In this document: positions 24,604 through 36,294 of the stretch, in pieces
Layout of the letters: the number at the start of each line of letters is the position of its first letter
Position numbering within the stretch: position 1 is the stretch's first letter
Assembly: GCA_035771175.1 (NCBI GenBank)
Contig: CM069601.1
Coordinates: 5,779,001-5,843,000, forward strand
DNA from: Paratinospora sagittata
Lineage: Eukaryota; Streptophyta; Magnoliopsida; Ranunculales; Menispermaceae
DNA: 64,000 nucleotides
Reading direction: 5' to 3'
Translations under genes and position numbers: made by a program
Notes under the pieces: model-generated
What the model saw: the letters and a program-made list of their open reading frames with translations, nothing else
The model's database searches: none
Told to the model about the DNA's origin: nothing

Positions 24604-27600
24604 TCAATTATTACTAGAAAACAATTCAGGGTATTTCAGTTTAATTGTTTCTTCGAGTTCCCATGTTGTTTCCTTTACTCCGTGGTGATCCCAGAACACT
24701 TTCACAAGTGGTATGCTACGTCACCTTAGTTCTTGAGTTTTTCTATGTAGAATTTGTATCGCTCTTTCCTGATACTTGTTTCCTTCCTCAACTCGAACCT
24801 CGACTAGAGGGATGATATGCGAAGGATCAAGACGATACTTTCGAAGCATGGATACGTGAAAAATGTCATAAACCTTAGACATGGACGATGAAAGGGATAG
24901 ACGATAGGCTAGTTTGCCAATACGTTCAATGATCTGAAATGGATCGATATACCGTGAGGAGAGCTTTCCTTTGATCCCAAAGCGTTTGACACCTCTTGTA
25001 GGCTAAACTTTTAGAAAACTAAGTGTCGCTTATCAAATTCTAGAGGTTGTCTCCGCTTGTCAGCATAGCTCTTCTGGCTACTTTGTGCAACACGAAGTTG
25101 CTCCTTTACTAGTGTGATCTTCTCAGAAGTCTCTTGAACTAATTTAGGCCCCAACTATGGTCGATTTGCCATATCCAACCAGCATACCAGAGATTTTGTA
25201 AGGGCGACCATAAAGAGCCTCGTACGGTGCCATGTCAATACTGGTTTGGTAGTTGTTATTGTATGCAAACTCAGCCAAATGTAAGTGTTTTGCCCATCCG
25301 TCATGAAAATCCAAAATGCAACAACGTCAACATGTCCTCCAATATCTGGATAAGATGCTCAAACTGCCCATTAGTTTGAGGGTAAAAGGTTGTGCTCATG
25401 GTGATCTTAGAGCCCATTCTACTCAGGAAGCTTTGCCAAAACTTTGATGTAAATCTAGCTCGATTAGAGACGATCATCAGTGGTATGCCATGAAGGCATA
25501 CGATATCTCTTTAATACAATTCGGCAAGCTTGGCAGGGTTATCTATGAACTTTATTGGCAAAAAGTGTGCATACTTTGTAAGTCTGTCAATGATAACCAT
25601 GATAACATCTTGCCCTTTATTATTTCGAGGCAAGGCCGTAACAAAATTCATTGCAATGTTCTCCCACTTCCATTCTCCAATAGGTAAAGGCTGGAAAAGT
25701 CCAGAAGAAAGCCTACATTCTGCCTTTACTTGCTGGCAAACTCTAACAAGGAAGTCTGCAATAGCCTTCTTCATTCTAGAAAACCAGAATTTTCGTTTGA
25801 CATCCTTGTACATCTTGTCTCCCCCAGGATGCATAGCGAACCTCGAACAGTGCATTTCGGTGAGCACTTATTTTCGAACTTCAGGATCATTCGGTAGACA
25901 GAGACATTTGTTGTAAAAAATAGTCCCGTCTTCAGAGACCGACCAGTGAGGAAGGTCTTTGCCGCTGAGTAGAAGTTCTCGTTTCTCCATTAACATAGGG
26001 TCGTTGGCTTAAACTGTTGAAATCTTTCAACCTAGCTCAAAGTTGGCTGATAATTGAGAGAGTTGTGATCTCCTTCCTCCTTAATCAGTTGTAGGTTAAA
26101 ATTCTCCATCTCTGTAGCCAACTTCCCCGTCTCAAAGTTATGAGTGCAAGCAACATATGATTTTCTACTCAGGGCATTGGCGAACACATTAGCCTTATCG
26201 GGATGGTACTAAAGTTAAAAGTCATAAACTTTCAAGAATTCCAACCATCGCCTTTGGCGGAGGTTTAGGTCTTTTTGAGTGTAGATGTACTTAAGACTCT
26301 TATGATCCGAGAAGACCTCAAAACGCTCATCGTATAGGTAATGACGCCATAACTTCAGTGTGAATACGACAGCTGCAAGTTTCAAGTCATGTGTTGGGTA
26401 ATTACCCTCATGAATCTTGAGTTGCCTCGAAGCATATACAACAAATTGACCTTCTTGCATTAGTACTGCACCTAAGCCTTGGAAAGAAGCGTTGGAGTAT
26501 AGTGAAAATCCAACTCCATTTCGTGGAGTGATTAGTACCAATGTTGTCGTGAAACACTTCTTTAATTCCTAAAATGACGATTCACAAGAAGGGTTCTAGA
26601 TGAATCGAATGTCTTTCCAAGTGAGCTTGGTCATAAGTTCAATAATTTTTGAGAAATCCTTGATGAAGAGTCTGTAGTAGCCAGCCAAACCAAGAAAACT
26701 TCATATTTGAGTAACTGTGGTGGGTTGCTTCCAATTTAAAAGCGCTTCAACCTTTGAAGGATCCACCTTAATGCCATTGCCTAAAACCACATGATCTAGG
26801 AATTGAACTCGCTTTGCCCAAAATTCGCACTTATTCAACTTCGCATACAATTGGTGGCTTCTCAAGGTCTGGAGGACAATCCTCAGATGTATCTTATGGT
26901 CTTCCTCGATTGAGGAATATATCAAGATATCATCCACAAAGACCACCACAAATCGGTCTAAGTATAACCTGAAGATGCGGTTCATCAAATCCATGAACGT
27001 TGCAGATGCATTTGTTAGACCGAACGGCATAACTAAGAACTCGTAATGACCGTACCGAGTCCTAAACGCTGTCTTGGTAATGTCCGACTCTTTGATCCGG
27101 AGTTGATGGTAACCAGATCGTAAATCAATCTTATAGAAGTACTTGGCATCTCTAAGTTAGTCGAACAAGTCATCGATCCTGGGTAATGGGTATCTGTTCT
27201 TGATGGTGGCGTTATTTAACTTGCGATAGTCGATGCAAAGTTGTAACGAACCATCCTTTTTACGAACAAACAGAACTGGAGTGCCCTAGAATGATGAACT
27301 CTTCCTGATGAAGCCATTACTCTCCAATTCCTTCAGTTGCTTTTCCAACTCAATCAGCTCGACGTTGGACATTATGTATGGTGGAATTGAGATAGACTAG
27401 GAAGGTCATTTAGAAAAATCGTTGAAAATTCAGATATTATTGGGACATCATGTACTTCGAGAGGGTACAGTACTGGTGATTTATTGTCATCACCAAGGGA
27501 TAGAGCTCGAAGTTGTGCCTTGAGAAGTGCAACAGTCGAGTTGTGTATCCATTTTCTCGTTTCCTAAATCTTGACAAACTCCCAGTAGGCAAGGATAACT

Positions 27601-28100
27601 GAACTTGCCTTTTCATACAATCAATTTTTGCATTCAGAGGTGCGAGCCAGTCCATGCCGAGGATGATGTCAAAGTCTTCAACGTCCATCACAAAGAGATA
27701 TGCATATATTATTTATTCTCGAAGCTCACGTCGAGAACACTGCAAAATTCATGTCAGTACCAAATCCTAATGGTGATGTGACATGGATGTGATGTATGTG
27801 GGTTCAGGATGCAACCCTAAATGCCTTACTAATGCAGAAGATATAAAGGAATGCGAAATACTCGAATCGAACAAGACATGCACTATTGTATTAAACAAGG
27901 AAAATGTACCTTCGACTACATTGTTGTTTGGGAGGGGTTGTTGAGCGATGGAAAACTCTCTGCCCTAGTTTCGTTGCCCTTGGTTCTGCCTGGGTTGTGC
28001 ATTAGTAGCAGGTGGGGCTTGCTGGACTGGAACAACGGGAACAGGTTGCCGCAGTTGCTGAGGGTGGGGGCAGGGATTTCTTACATGGCCCTGTTTGTCA
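24604..28100 (-). pseudogene. Ty3/gypsy pol (protease, RT, RNase H, integrase, chromodomain-like tail), inactive
   Basis: Minus-strand order is as in gypsy elements. Protease-like region: DFDIILGMDWL (about 27680). Reverse transcriptase: [12 protein letters not shown] then FVDDILIYS with both active-site Asp kept (27030-26900). RNase [16 protein letters not shown], where the usual first catalytic Asp (CDAS) is Asn (26480), followed by DHKSLKYI. Integrase zinc region: HPGGDKMYKDVKRKFWF then VCQQVKAE with one Cys position lost (25850-25730). Integrase core: WENIAMNFV, where the catalytic Asp is Asn (about 25650). C-terminus: IPLVKVFWDHHGVKETTWE and KLKYPELF, resembling the end of Tekay/Del-type chromoviral pol. 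Many in-frame stops and frameshifts. Product was retroelement replication protein. Confidence 0.9.
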
Positions 28101-28109
28101 TAGTTATAA

Positions 28110-29232
28110 CAAGTCGGCCTCTACTACTGAGGCCCTTGTTGCTGGTTCTGCTGGTCATGTTGATTGTGGTGCTAAGTACCACCCCTGCCATTGCCGTTGC
28201 AACTGCCACCCCTTCCATTATGACCTCCTCGGCCATGATTGCAAACACCCTGATGGCTAGGGTTAGATGGATTAGCCAAAGGTGCCGCGGCCTCATTCTT
28301 CTGAACAGGGGCTGGGAGGGCTGGGTTTTGATTCTTGTTGTCCTGTTGTGAGCCCTGTTGGGAAAACGTTGCAGGCAATTTTCCCCTATTCATTTTCTGT
28401 TCCTGCTCAATCTTTTCCTACTCAAAGCTCATGGCCTTGTCAACCACCTCCCTGTAAATCTTGAGATTTAAGATCGACAGGGCTTGTTGGATGTCAGGAC
28501 GAAGGCCGTTGTAGAATTTTACGGTCTTATCTTGCTCCGTTAAGATGGTGGAGAGAGAGTAGACCGATAATTCTTTGAACCTGACAGCATACTTCCTGAC
28601 TGTCATGTTGCCCTGGTATAGCCTGGCGAACTCCTGGCGCCTCTGCTTCTTCACAGTGCCAGGGAAGTACTCATCAATGAACAATGACTCGAACTGCTGC
28701 CAAGTCATGTCAGCCGTATTGACCCTTGGGTCTTCCTTCATCGTTATCCACTATGTATTTGCTCTGCCAACAAGTTGGTAGGACACAAGTGGAATCTTTC
28801 GACCCTCATTGACTCTCATCGCCTCGAGAGCCTTCTTTGACTCATCAAGCCATTTCTATGCCTCCTCCGCATCAATGGTGCCAACAAAAGTAAGGGGTTG
28901 TAGTTGATTGTATTTCGTGATCTGGTAGGTTTGGCTCTCTGACCCAGATCGTACAGGTGCCTATACAGTAACTACTTGGTTGGTCGCAATCTCACGAACG
29001 TCTGTCTGAACAGTCACTTTCATCGCCTTGAAAAATTTGGCGAAAAGACTCTCATGCTCGAAGGCATGGAAAAGGATGTGGGCTGAGGTGGCACTGCCTG
29101 CCCAGAAGTAGTGACAGTGTCATGTGTGGCTTGCTCTGTCCTCGGAGGCGGCGATTCCTGATTTTGAACTACATGAGGTGCCTCCTCTGCTAGATGGACT
29201 GTTCGTGGCCTTCCTCTCTTCCTAGTTTGCAT
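28110..29232 (-). pseudogene. Ty3/gypsy gag, inactive
   Basis: Start ATG at 29232 with a basic MQTRKRGRPRT opening. The Retrotrans_gag domain follows: GTIDAEEA.KWLDESKKALEA, KIPLVSYQLVGRANT, then TWQQFESLFIDEYFPGTVKK and EFARLYQGNMTVRKYAVRF (28741-28418). Downstream is a Gly/Asn-rich stretch and one zinc knuckle, CYNYDKQGHVRNPC, in which the second Cys is Tyr. Stops after FSRR (29020), at the expected WW, and elsewhere break the frame. It is upstream of and colinear with pol. Confidence 0.88.
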
Positions 29233-30011
29233 TTGCTCACTGGCAATGAGAAAATAAAATCATGATTTGTGAACTATAGCCAAGTATAATGTTATGATAT
29301 TTTCAGCAATAAGTTCGAGAATACTGCAATAGAAATCCACCTATTTTTTTAGGTATGGTGTAAGGTTTTTGTTGAGGAATCAAAAAATCTTATGTGCCTC
29401 GTATGTTTAGCTATGGTGTAAAACAAGGTTAGAATATTTATATAATAAGTATAAAACTTTGCAAGTTTTTCAAATGTTTTGGTTCTGGTTTTTATGAACA
29501 TACATATATATTTCTTTGAAAATCCATACGAGTCATAAAAATTCTAAGATTATCCTCGGTAAATATCCTGATCTAACGTTCTATCGCAATCTTATGCATT
29601 CAAACTATTTCGCTTAGTCTTTTCGACTATTATCCAAATTCGTGTGTCCCATACCACATGAATTTGATAATAAGGGTTTCAACCAAGTTAAGTTGTATGA
29701 ACACGGTCTCTATAAAACATTGACAAGATAGGAGTTCACTAATAGTATAATCCACGTTTACTCGTCCCATACCGTTTAAACTTGGTGATAATGTTAGTAA
29801 TTAAGCTTTCCCCAGATGTTTTTGTTCACACAAGGTCGTGGATTTTCTTACTTCCACGTTTTATTTAGTAAATTCCAATTTTGTTGTGTCCCATACCACT
29901 CCGAAGTTAGTGATACAAAAGAAAGAATGGTTGTAAGTCGACCTACCAAACATAGTTTCAACAAACATTTCATTTATATATAAAAAATAATTACAATGCC
30001 AGTAATCATTC
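29233..30011 (-). other. Spacer between the extra ORF and gag
   Basis: Non-coding. From 29552 to 30011 it is homologous to 2446-2895 of copy 1 (shared 'tcctcggtaaatatcctgatcta', 'ttcgtgtgtc.cataccacatgaattt', 'caaggtcgtgg'). From 29233 to 29551 it is unique and would be the gag leader. Confidence 0.6.
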
Positions 30012-31584
30012 CTAATTTTCCCGCCTACTACTGTTTCTCCTAGAACTTCTGTTAGTTACTGAAAGACTACCAGAAGAACGTTGAGAAAATGTTCGCTCTT
30101 CTACCATGTCTTTCACACATGTTATCAAAATATTTTGGGTCTCCTGCATCCGAGCAAGACTAGATACAATCACATTTAACTGGTCAAATGGATTTTTCGG
30201 TTGTCCCATAGGTGGTTGGTAGGTTGTTTGTCCCATAGGTGGAGGATAGACTGTAGGCATTGGTGGAAAATGTTTGTCGTATGGTTGACTCACAGGTGGA
30301 GGATAATTAGTTTGATTATATGAGGACTCTCTAACTGGGACCTCTTGGACGGTTGGATATGTTTGAGTCGGAACATTTTGAAAAAGTGAACTCATCGGGA
30401 TATCCTGTCTTCCAAAGTTTGGTGTCGTCCAATTTTGTTGCGGTTGGTTCATATGAACATGTGGAATTGGATGACATAGTACCTCAAGAGTTAGAAACCT
30501 TTGGTAGTCGTATTTTCTTGGGTTGGGAGGTTCCAGGAAGGTGGATTCGCCGGAACTCCCTGTCCACACTGATCTAGTTGTGGTTGACCCAGGTTGCCAA
30601 AGAGATCATCCTCAGATAATAGATGATCGGTTTGATCATTATTCGGGGCTGGGTCTGTTGTTGTGTTTTGGTTTGGTTCATTGACTGGTGCTTCCCTAAT
30701 TGGAATCTTGTGCCAACTTTTCGTTGACAATGTCCATTGTTATCTCTAGCTCTTCCGCTATTTCCCCCGGAAGTCGTGCCAAAAATCTCTTCGTCAGTCA
30801 CCCCTCCCCATGAGATGAAAGCTTTTGAGATAGAGGATACTGTAACAACATTAGTGACCTGTTTCGAAGATTCATCAAAAGTATCCCAAAGCATCCTCAT
30901 GATCAAGACTCCGTAGCCGAGGAGTTCCTTCTTTGTAGGATTTTGAATCACCCGCAACATTTGTTGGATGATAATGTGAGGCAGGGAGACATAAATTCTT
31001 TTTTCTAAGCAGTATAGCACAAGAAATTGCACTCTTGACATAGTACCTCCAGTCACCCTTTCCGACAAAATGTTGACAACCACAATCTTTCCAAGGCCGA
31101 CAAGAGGTTTAAGGAGGTCATTTGGGAGGTAGGCGTACGTCATTTGGGTGTATGGCTTGTCGGTAAGGAAATTGGACAACTATTCATTGGATTTCGCGAT
31201 CTCTGCAATCGTCTGGGATTTGTGCGGATCAATGATCTTTTCTCCTATTGGGATTTCCTTAAGTCGTGAAATAATTTCGACGCTGATGGAAATCTTTACT
31301 CCCTTGATCATTGTTTTCAAGACATGAGTGATCCCATCTTCTTGAAGTCTCACACAATTCATGGATTCTTAAAAAGACTTCACCAAGTTGAAGGAGACAT
31401 AACCCTCAACTTTTGTTATATTCAACCACTCCAGCTTTGAGAGTTTGTGGTGAATGAGAGGACGAAGGCAGAGATCTCTATTGTTGATACTTCTTATAGT
31501 CATAACCTCCCGTTTGGAAAGTTTCGTAAGTCGTATGAAAATTGGTTCCCGACTACCGAAAGTCGTTCCTTCACTTGAGGCCAT
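30012..31584 (-). pseudogene. Extra ORF upstream of gag, family A copy 2
   Basis: On the same strand as gag-pol and ahead of it. ATG at 31584 (MASSEGTTFGSREPIFIRL). Domain 1 holds NLVKSF, then a stop where copy 1 has Tyr, then VKISISVEIISRLKEIPIG (31362-31180). Domain 2: MSRVQFLVLYCLEKRIYVSL and HIIIQQMLRVIQN, LLGYGVLIMRML (31179-30574). Tail rich in Pro, Gln, Asn and Met with YPPPMGQTTYQPPMGQ (30569-30012), ending in Ser/Arg-rich RSSRRNSSRREN. Intact length would be about 520 residues. Domain 1 resembles the plant 'putative plant transposon protein' family (recalled, untested). Copy 1 at 2896-4430 shows it is a regular part of family A. Confidence 0.7.
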
Positions 31585-31763
31585 TATCTTGCTGAAAGGA
31601 AGATAAAACTTGTGAAATACACAAAATATATTCCTAGCATTTTTAAGATTTATGCATTGTCCGTTGGACAATATTTTCTATTTTTCCTCTTGATGTTTAT
31701 GCCATCATGAATCTAAAATTTTTCATTAGCAACAAGTTATATATATCTCTCGTATATACGTAG

Positions 31764-31810
<47 letters not shown>

Positions 31811-31936
31811 ATCTTAACTATATATATATATTAATTCTAACTATATAACAAAACTATATAGTTATTTAGATATATATATATATAATACCAATTTTTTTCT
31901 CCTAATTGGTGGACTTGGGCGGGCCGTGGACCTTTC

Positions 31937-31948
31937 TCTTTGATACCA
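31937..31948 (-). promoter_or_regulatory. Primer-binding site of the family A element
   Basis: The minus strand reads TGGTATCAAAGA, 10 of 12 to the initiator tRNA-Met complement. It lies 5 bases inside of the LTR end at 31954. Confidence 0.85.
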
Positions 31949-31953
31949 TTAAA

Positions 31954-33326
31954 TTTCACACCCCGCCCAAAAGCACCTAAACCGACGGAACACTCACGGA
32001 TGGGGCGCGAATGCATTATAACAATAATTGAATGCATAGGAACACAATTATATACAAGTCTGATTTTATTAATTTCAGAATATATTTTTGTATATGAAAT
32101 AGTAAAGGGAGCATCCTCCCAAAAATCCTCAATTAATAAATAAAGGGTTACAAAATGTGGGCCCAAAACCTTTCACCCAGTCCACCCTAATCTCCTGAAA
32201 AAAATTGGATAACAACGGGGTGAGCTACTCGCCCAGTGAGTAAAATAGTTCGTGAATATAACAATTAATAAAAAAAAACTTCATAACCAAATATCACATA
32301 AACACATCATAGCATCATAATCAATACAATATGTATGTATGCATGACACCGTCTCGTAATGGTTCTATGATTGTATGCCGCCTGAGTTCACGTACAGATG
32401 TCCCTCCCCAGGTATAGTCGGGTTCTCATCATACGTCCCTCCTCAGAAATGACACCCTGGATTCAAGTATAAATGTCCCTCTCTAGGTAAATTCGGGTTC
32501 TCATTGTACGTCCTTCTCCAGAGAAATATCAATAATAGTGAGCATTGCTTCTAACTATTTTGTGGATCATAAACCACTTACGTACCTAGGTGGTATTTAT
32601 GTATGATGTCAATACATGAGCAAGTTCGGTCTTTACTAACATTAGACAGGATTTGGCAACGTTTGGTGATTCTTATCAGGTCAGTATCACCACGTGTAAA
32701 GTTAGGATGTTCAGTATCATTTATACAAGCTGATAGCTTTCAAATAAGACCAACCACATTAGTCTCAAGTTTGAGAGGTGAGACACGAGGTCTACTTAAG
32801 TACCAATCTTTTAGAGCAACAAGCTGCCTCTCGTTCACTATTTAAAGCTATGGAGGATAGGACAATGTCTGGTTGAGTACGATTCACCATTAATCCGAGA
32901 TAGTAACAGTGTAATACATGAACTCCAAAAATAAAGGCATAAGTATGACATGTATGAACATTATACGCAATAATGCAGTGTAAATGAATAGTAGACATAA
33001 TGATAAATGAATGTAAACGTTAATAAAAGTTATAAGACATGCAAACCTATGTTTTGTTTCCCACCTTCAGATAATAACTCCTTTTGGAACTGGTGCCTTC
33101 CCCTGAGCAGAACCCCGTTGCACCGCGAAGAGAGTCTCAAAGAGCGAAGAGAAAAACTCAAGGAGTGTGAGAGAGAAAAAAAAAAACTTACAAGTGATTT
33201 GGTTGAAAAATGAGGAGGCGGGGGGGGGGGGGGGGGGAGGCCTCTGTTTATAAAAAAAAAAAAAAGTGCCCGAAGTTCCAAAATTTTATTTTATTTTTCT
33301 TTTTTGTGCAATCCTAGAGTATTACT
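31954..33326 (-). mobile_element. 5' LTR of the family A element
   Basis: Colinear with the complete solo LTR at 43978-45318. The inner end is TTCACACCCCGCCC (TG mutated to TT), the outer end ...GTATTAC at 33326. Near the outer (5') end the minus strand has a TATA-like 'tttataaacagagg' (about 33240-33250), and a run of about 20 G on the plus strand at 33217-33238 is private to this copy. Confidence 0.88.
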
Positions 33327-34455
33327 TCCCAAATGTCCAAAATCATTTTCATGAGCACAAATACCATGCACATAAATTATAAATGCATACAATTTAACAA
33401 CCCAAGTTCACATATATAAAATGTCATAAATGGAAGATAAAAGTAAGGAATACTCACAACCAACCCAAAAGTCAAGCAATACAACTCCCAAATCAATCAA
33501 CCCAAATTCAATGTCCTAAAATCCATATAATTAAACACATCTAGATCAATTCTCAACTCACATTTCCAATTAATAAGCTCCAAGACACATCAAAGCCATC
33601 AAGAATTCAGTTTGAATGACTTAGTTCACATTCAACACCCTCGGGTTTCCATCGAAATCCACATGTACATCCAATTCCCAAATTACAACATTAATACATC
33701 AATTTACATGGAATAATTCATCATAGAACATGTAAAACTACTCCCAATCATGAAAATCCAAATCCAAATTCACATGGTTAGGGTTTCCAAACTTGAAACC
33801 CTAACTTAAACCCCAATTTTTGTACATGCAACTCCATCACAATGCACCCTCTAGCTAGAAATTACCAGAAGAAACTAGGGTAAAAAATATACCTTGGGAG
33901 CTAAATCTCCAAACCCTAGCTGAAATTCTCCAAATTCCCTTTTTTTTCTCGTTCTCCTTCTTTCTCAACTAGATTTGGTTCAAATGAATGGAAACATGAG
34001 TGAGTTCCCTTTTATACCTACGTCGGGCCCACATATTTTGTATTTTAAAAATGTTGCTCAGTAGTGAGGAGTGCGCTTCTCCCCAGAACAAGCACGCTTC
34101 TCTCCATTCCTGATAATAACTCAGTCTCGGCCTATGTTCAAGGAGCGCGTTGCTCCCTTAAGGAACACGCTTGTCAAATTCTTGCTAAAAATTTGGTCTC
34201 ATTTTACGCAAGGAGTGCGCTTCTCCATTCAAGGAGCGTGCTTCTCCTGCCTTTTTCCATAAATCTACACCTTAACACATCACATTTCAAAACCCATATA
34301 CATCTTTACAACATATTATACAAAAAAATACACTCAAATAAATTTCGTATACGAACAAAATACATATATACACATGCATCAATCACATACACAAGCATTT
34401 ACAGTCGGGCCAATTTACGTCATTGTGACTTTAGATGAGAATTAGGGTCGTTACA
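33327..34455 (-). mobile_element. LTR piece of family C
   Basis: The minus strand starts TGTAACGACCCTAATTCTC at 34455. It includes repeated 'aagcgcactcctt/aagcgtgctccttg' motifs (34070-34250), a TATA-like 'aggtataaaaggga' (34010-34022) and 'gctagggtttggag'. It is broken at 33327 by the family A LTR; its other end is probably at 23406-23796. Confidence 0.65.
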
Positions 34456-34460
34456 TTGAT

Positions 34461-35620
34461 GACCTGGGGTGACAATGACGAGGAGAATCCCAAGTATTGA
34501 GTTGAGCTTGGCACGGAATGAGGCTGGCACCATGCTAACTTGAGATCAACTAAGTAAGACCAAAGTCTTGAGATGAGCACGACATGCAACAAGGTCGGCA
34601 CCATGCTAACCTAAGATTACTTGGGTAATTAAGACTTAAGATGAGACCACACTCAGAAGTGAGGGGAACACATCCAAAAGAGGGGACCACTCCCTGAGAG
34701 ACACTACGGTGTCAAATGCCCCACCAGGTAGGCCCTGACCCTTTACTATAAGTACCTCCAACTTTCACCTAAAAGCATAAGACACATTTTGGCTACAGTA
34801 ACTCTCTATCTCATTTTACTACTTTAGTTAGCTTATCTCTGACTTATGCATTGAAGAGTCATTGGCCAACACCATACCAGTGTTCCTCACAATAGCCACT
34901 TTTAAGCTTTTTCCTTGCAGGTGAAAAGTTTGGAGCTCGGTTAGGAGGCTCATCACTAGTTCTCTCGATTAGTCACCAAGTCTTCCAGTGAGACATCAGC
35001 TTTTCCTAGAGTCGTTCAAGTTTTTCACAAGAGGTCTTCTTGAGGTCCCATATTCTCCTTAGTCCTTTTATTATTCTTTTTGGCATTGGTCAGTTTTTTG
35101 CACCAATAGATCCCAACCACAAAGAAAAGAACCTAGCCATTAAGGCCTTGATCCTTGGATTGATCAAACCTAATGGAAAGAAAATATTAGTTATTAATGT
35201 AAAAAATATATATATACTAGTGTTGGTGCAAGAATTGACCAAAGCTGATGAAGAGAGGAATGAGATGGTAAAAGGGCAGAATAAAGGAGTTGGAGAGGAA
35301 GAACTGAGGGGAATCCCACCATATTCGAGCTTCCAACCTTACTGACCTGCCACCTGCAGAGTAAAACACCATAAAAGGGAGATCGGTTGTCGTTAAGAGT
35401 ACCGGTGTGGTGCTGGCCTAAGACCCTCTAATGCTTAAGCTAGAGCCGAGCAATGAACAAAGTTTGACGTAATGTTGATGTCAGAGCCAAAAGTTGTGTG
35501 CCTTTTTCAGGAAAAGTGTGGACGTATTTATATTGGTGGGTTTGGTCCCCACTAGGCGAGGACAAGTGGCAAAGTGCACCCCACTTAGGAGTGGTCCCCT
35601 GGCTGAGATTGTCCATTAGT
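34461..35620. mobile_element. Right part of element D (minisatellite end and LTR/leader-like region)
   Basis: Continues the 22634-23405 array ('gatgacctggggtgacaatgacgagg', 'gagttgagcttggcacggaatgaggctggcacc'). 34850-34920 holds 'tgcattgaagagtcattggccaacaccataccagtgttcctcac', a phrase also present in diverged form inside calmodulin intron 2 (49360-49400), typical of plant gypsy LTRs. The 101-codon frame at 35040-35345 shows no recognisable domain. Confidence 0.5.
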
Positions 35621-35624
35621 AAAA

Positions 35625-36050
35625 ATCATGTGTATATGGGACATAGGCGTTTTCTTCTATTTACTTATGAATGAAGGAGAAAAAAACTTGGCTTGATGGG
35701 CATGAAGAAAAAAAAGGAAAGCTAGGTAATGAAGTTTTACAACAATACCAAGATATTCAAAATGAATACAAAAAAAAGACTCCACAAAAATATGGAAGAA
35801 AAAGTCAATCTTTCTTTATTTTCCCTACTGGGAGGTAAGTTATGAACCTTAGGCAGAATATGTTATATTTTCTTAAGATTCTAGTTCATATAATTAATAC
35901 TCTATTTTCATTGTTTCTATTACAGAATTTATGTTTACGTCATAACTTGGACGTGATGCATATTGAGAAGAATATTTGTGAGAGTGTTATGGGCACTTCG
36001 TTAGATATACCTGGAAAAACAAAATATGGACATAATTCTCGCAAAGACTA
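35625..36050 (+). pseudogene. CACTA (En/Spm) TNP2-type transposase fragment
   Basis: Three TNP2 landmarks in order: VYMGHRRFLLF with an in-frame stop soon after (35628 on), WKKKSIFLYFPYWE (35790-35834), then after a gap bounded by 'gag|gtaagt' and 'ttacag|aat' the block LCLRHNLDVMHIEKNICESV and MGTSLDIPGKTKYGH (35926-36045). The gap looks like a retained intron at a canonical place. The remainder of the transposase is absent. Confidence 0.85.
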
Positions 36051-36294
36051 ACAATCGAGAATTAGACATCCATTGCATGCAGAAAAAAAAAAGGAAAAAA
36101 GTTTTACTTGCCTGCAACTCCACACACTTTGTAAATGGTTGAGGTAGACTGCATTCCAATCTTTGTATGTCACACACACTAATTGTCTCACGGTGATCCC
36201 CATTAATGTACTCAATTTAACTAAACCAAAACCTATTGCTTGCTCTTTCATTAAATTTGACTCCCTGGGCCTTAGTTTTTTATACAACCCCATA

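Larger units (their letters stand above)
23406..34455 (-). mobile_element. 11-kb nested insertion: LTR (family C) holding a gypsy family A element
   Basis: Plus-strand ends are TGTCGCAAAC (23406) and GTCGTTACA (34455), with flanking TTGAT on both sides (23401-23405 and 34456-34460). The outermost 23406-23796 and 33327-34455 belong to one LTR family (C: minus-strand start TGTAACGACCC, promoter-like 'ggtataaaaggg' near 34010-34020). Between them sits a family A element 23797-33326. Simplest reading: a family C solo LTR was invaded by a full-length family A element, and later a deletion removed most of A's 3' LTR with some of C. Confidence 0.75.

Noticed and set aside
27851..28351. 166-codon plus-strand frame, Leu/Val-rich
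   Set aside because: Antisense of the gag zinc-knuckle and Gly/Asn-rich region of the gypsy element on the minus strand.
31770..31806. TA run as a promoter
   Set aside because: A microsatellite within the retroelement leader, also present in the other copy; not a TATA box.
35040..35345. 101-codon frame in element D
   Set aside because: No gag or other domain could be recognised; described as part of element D only.
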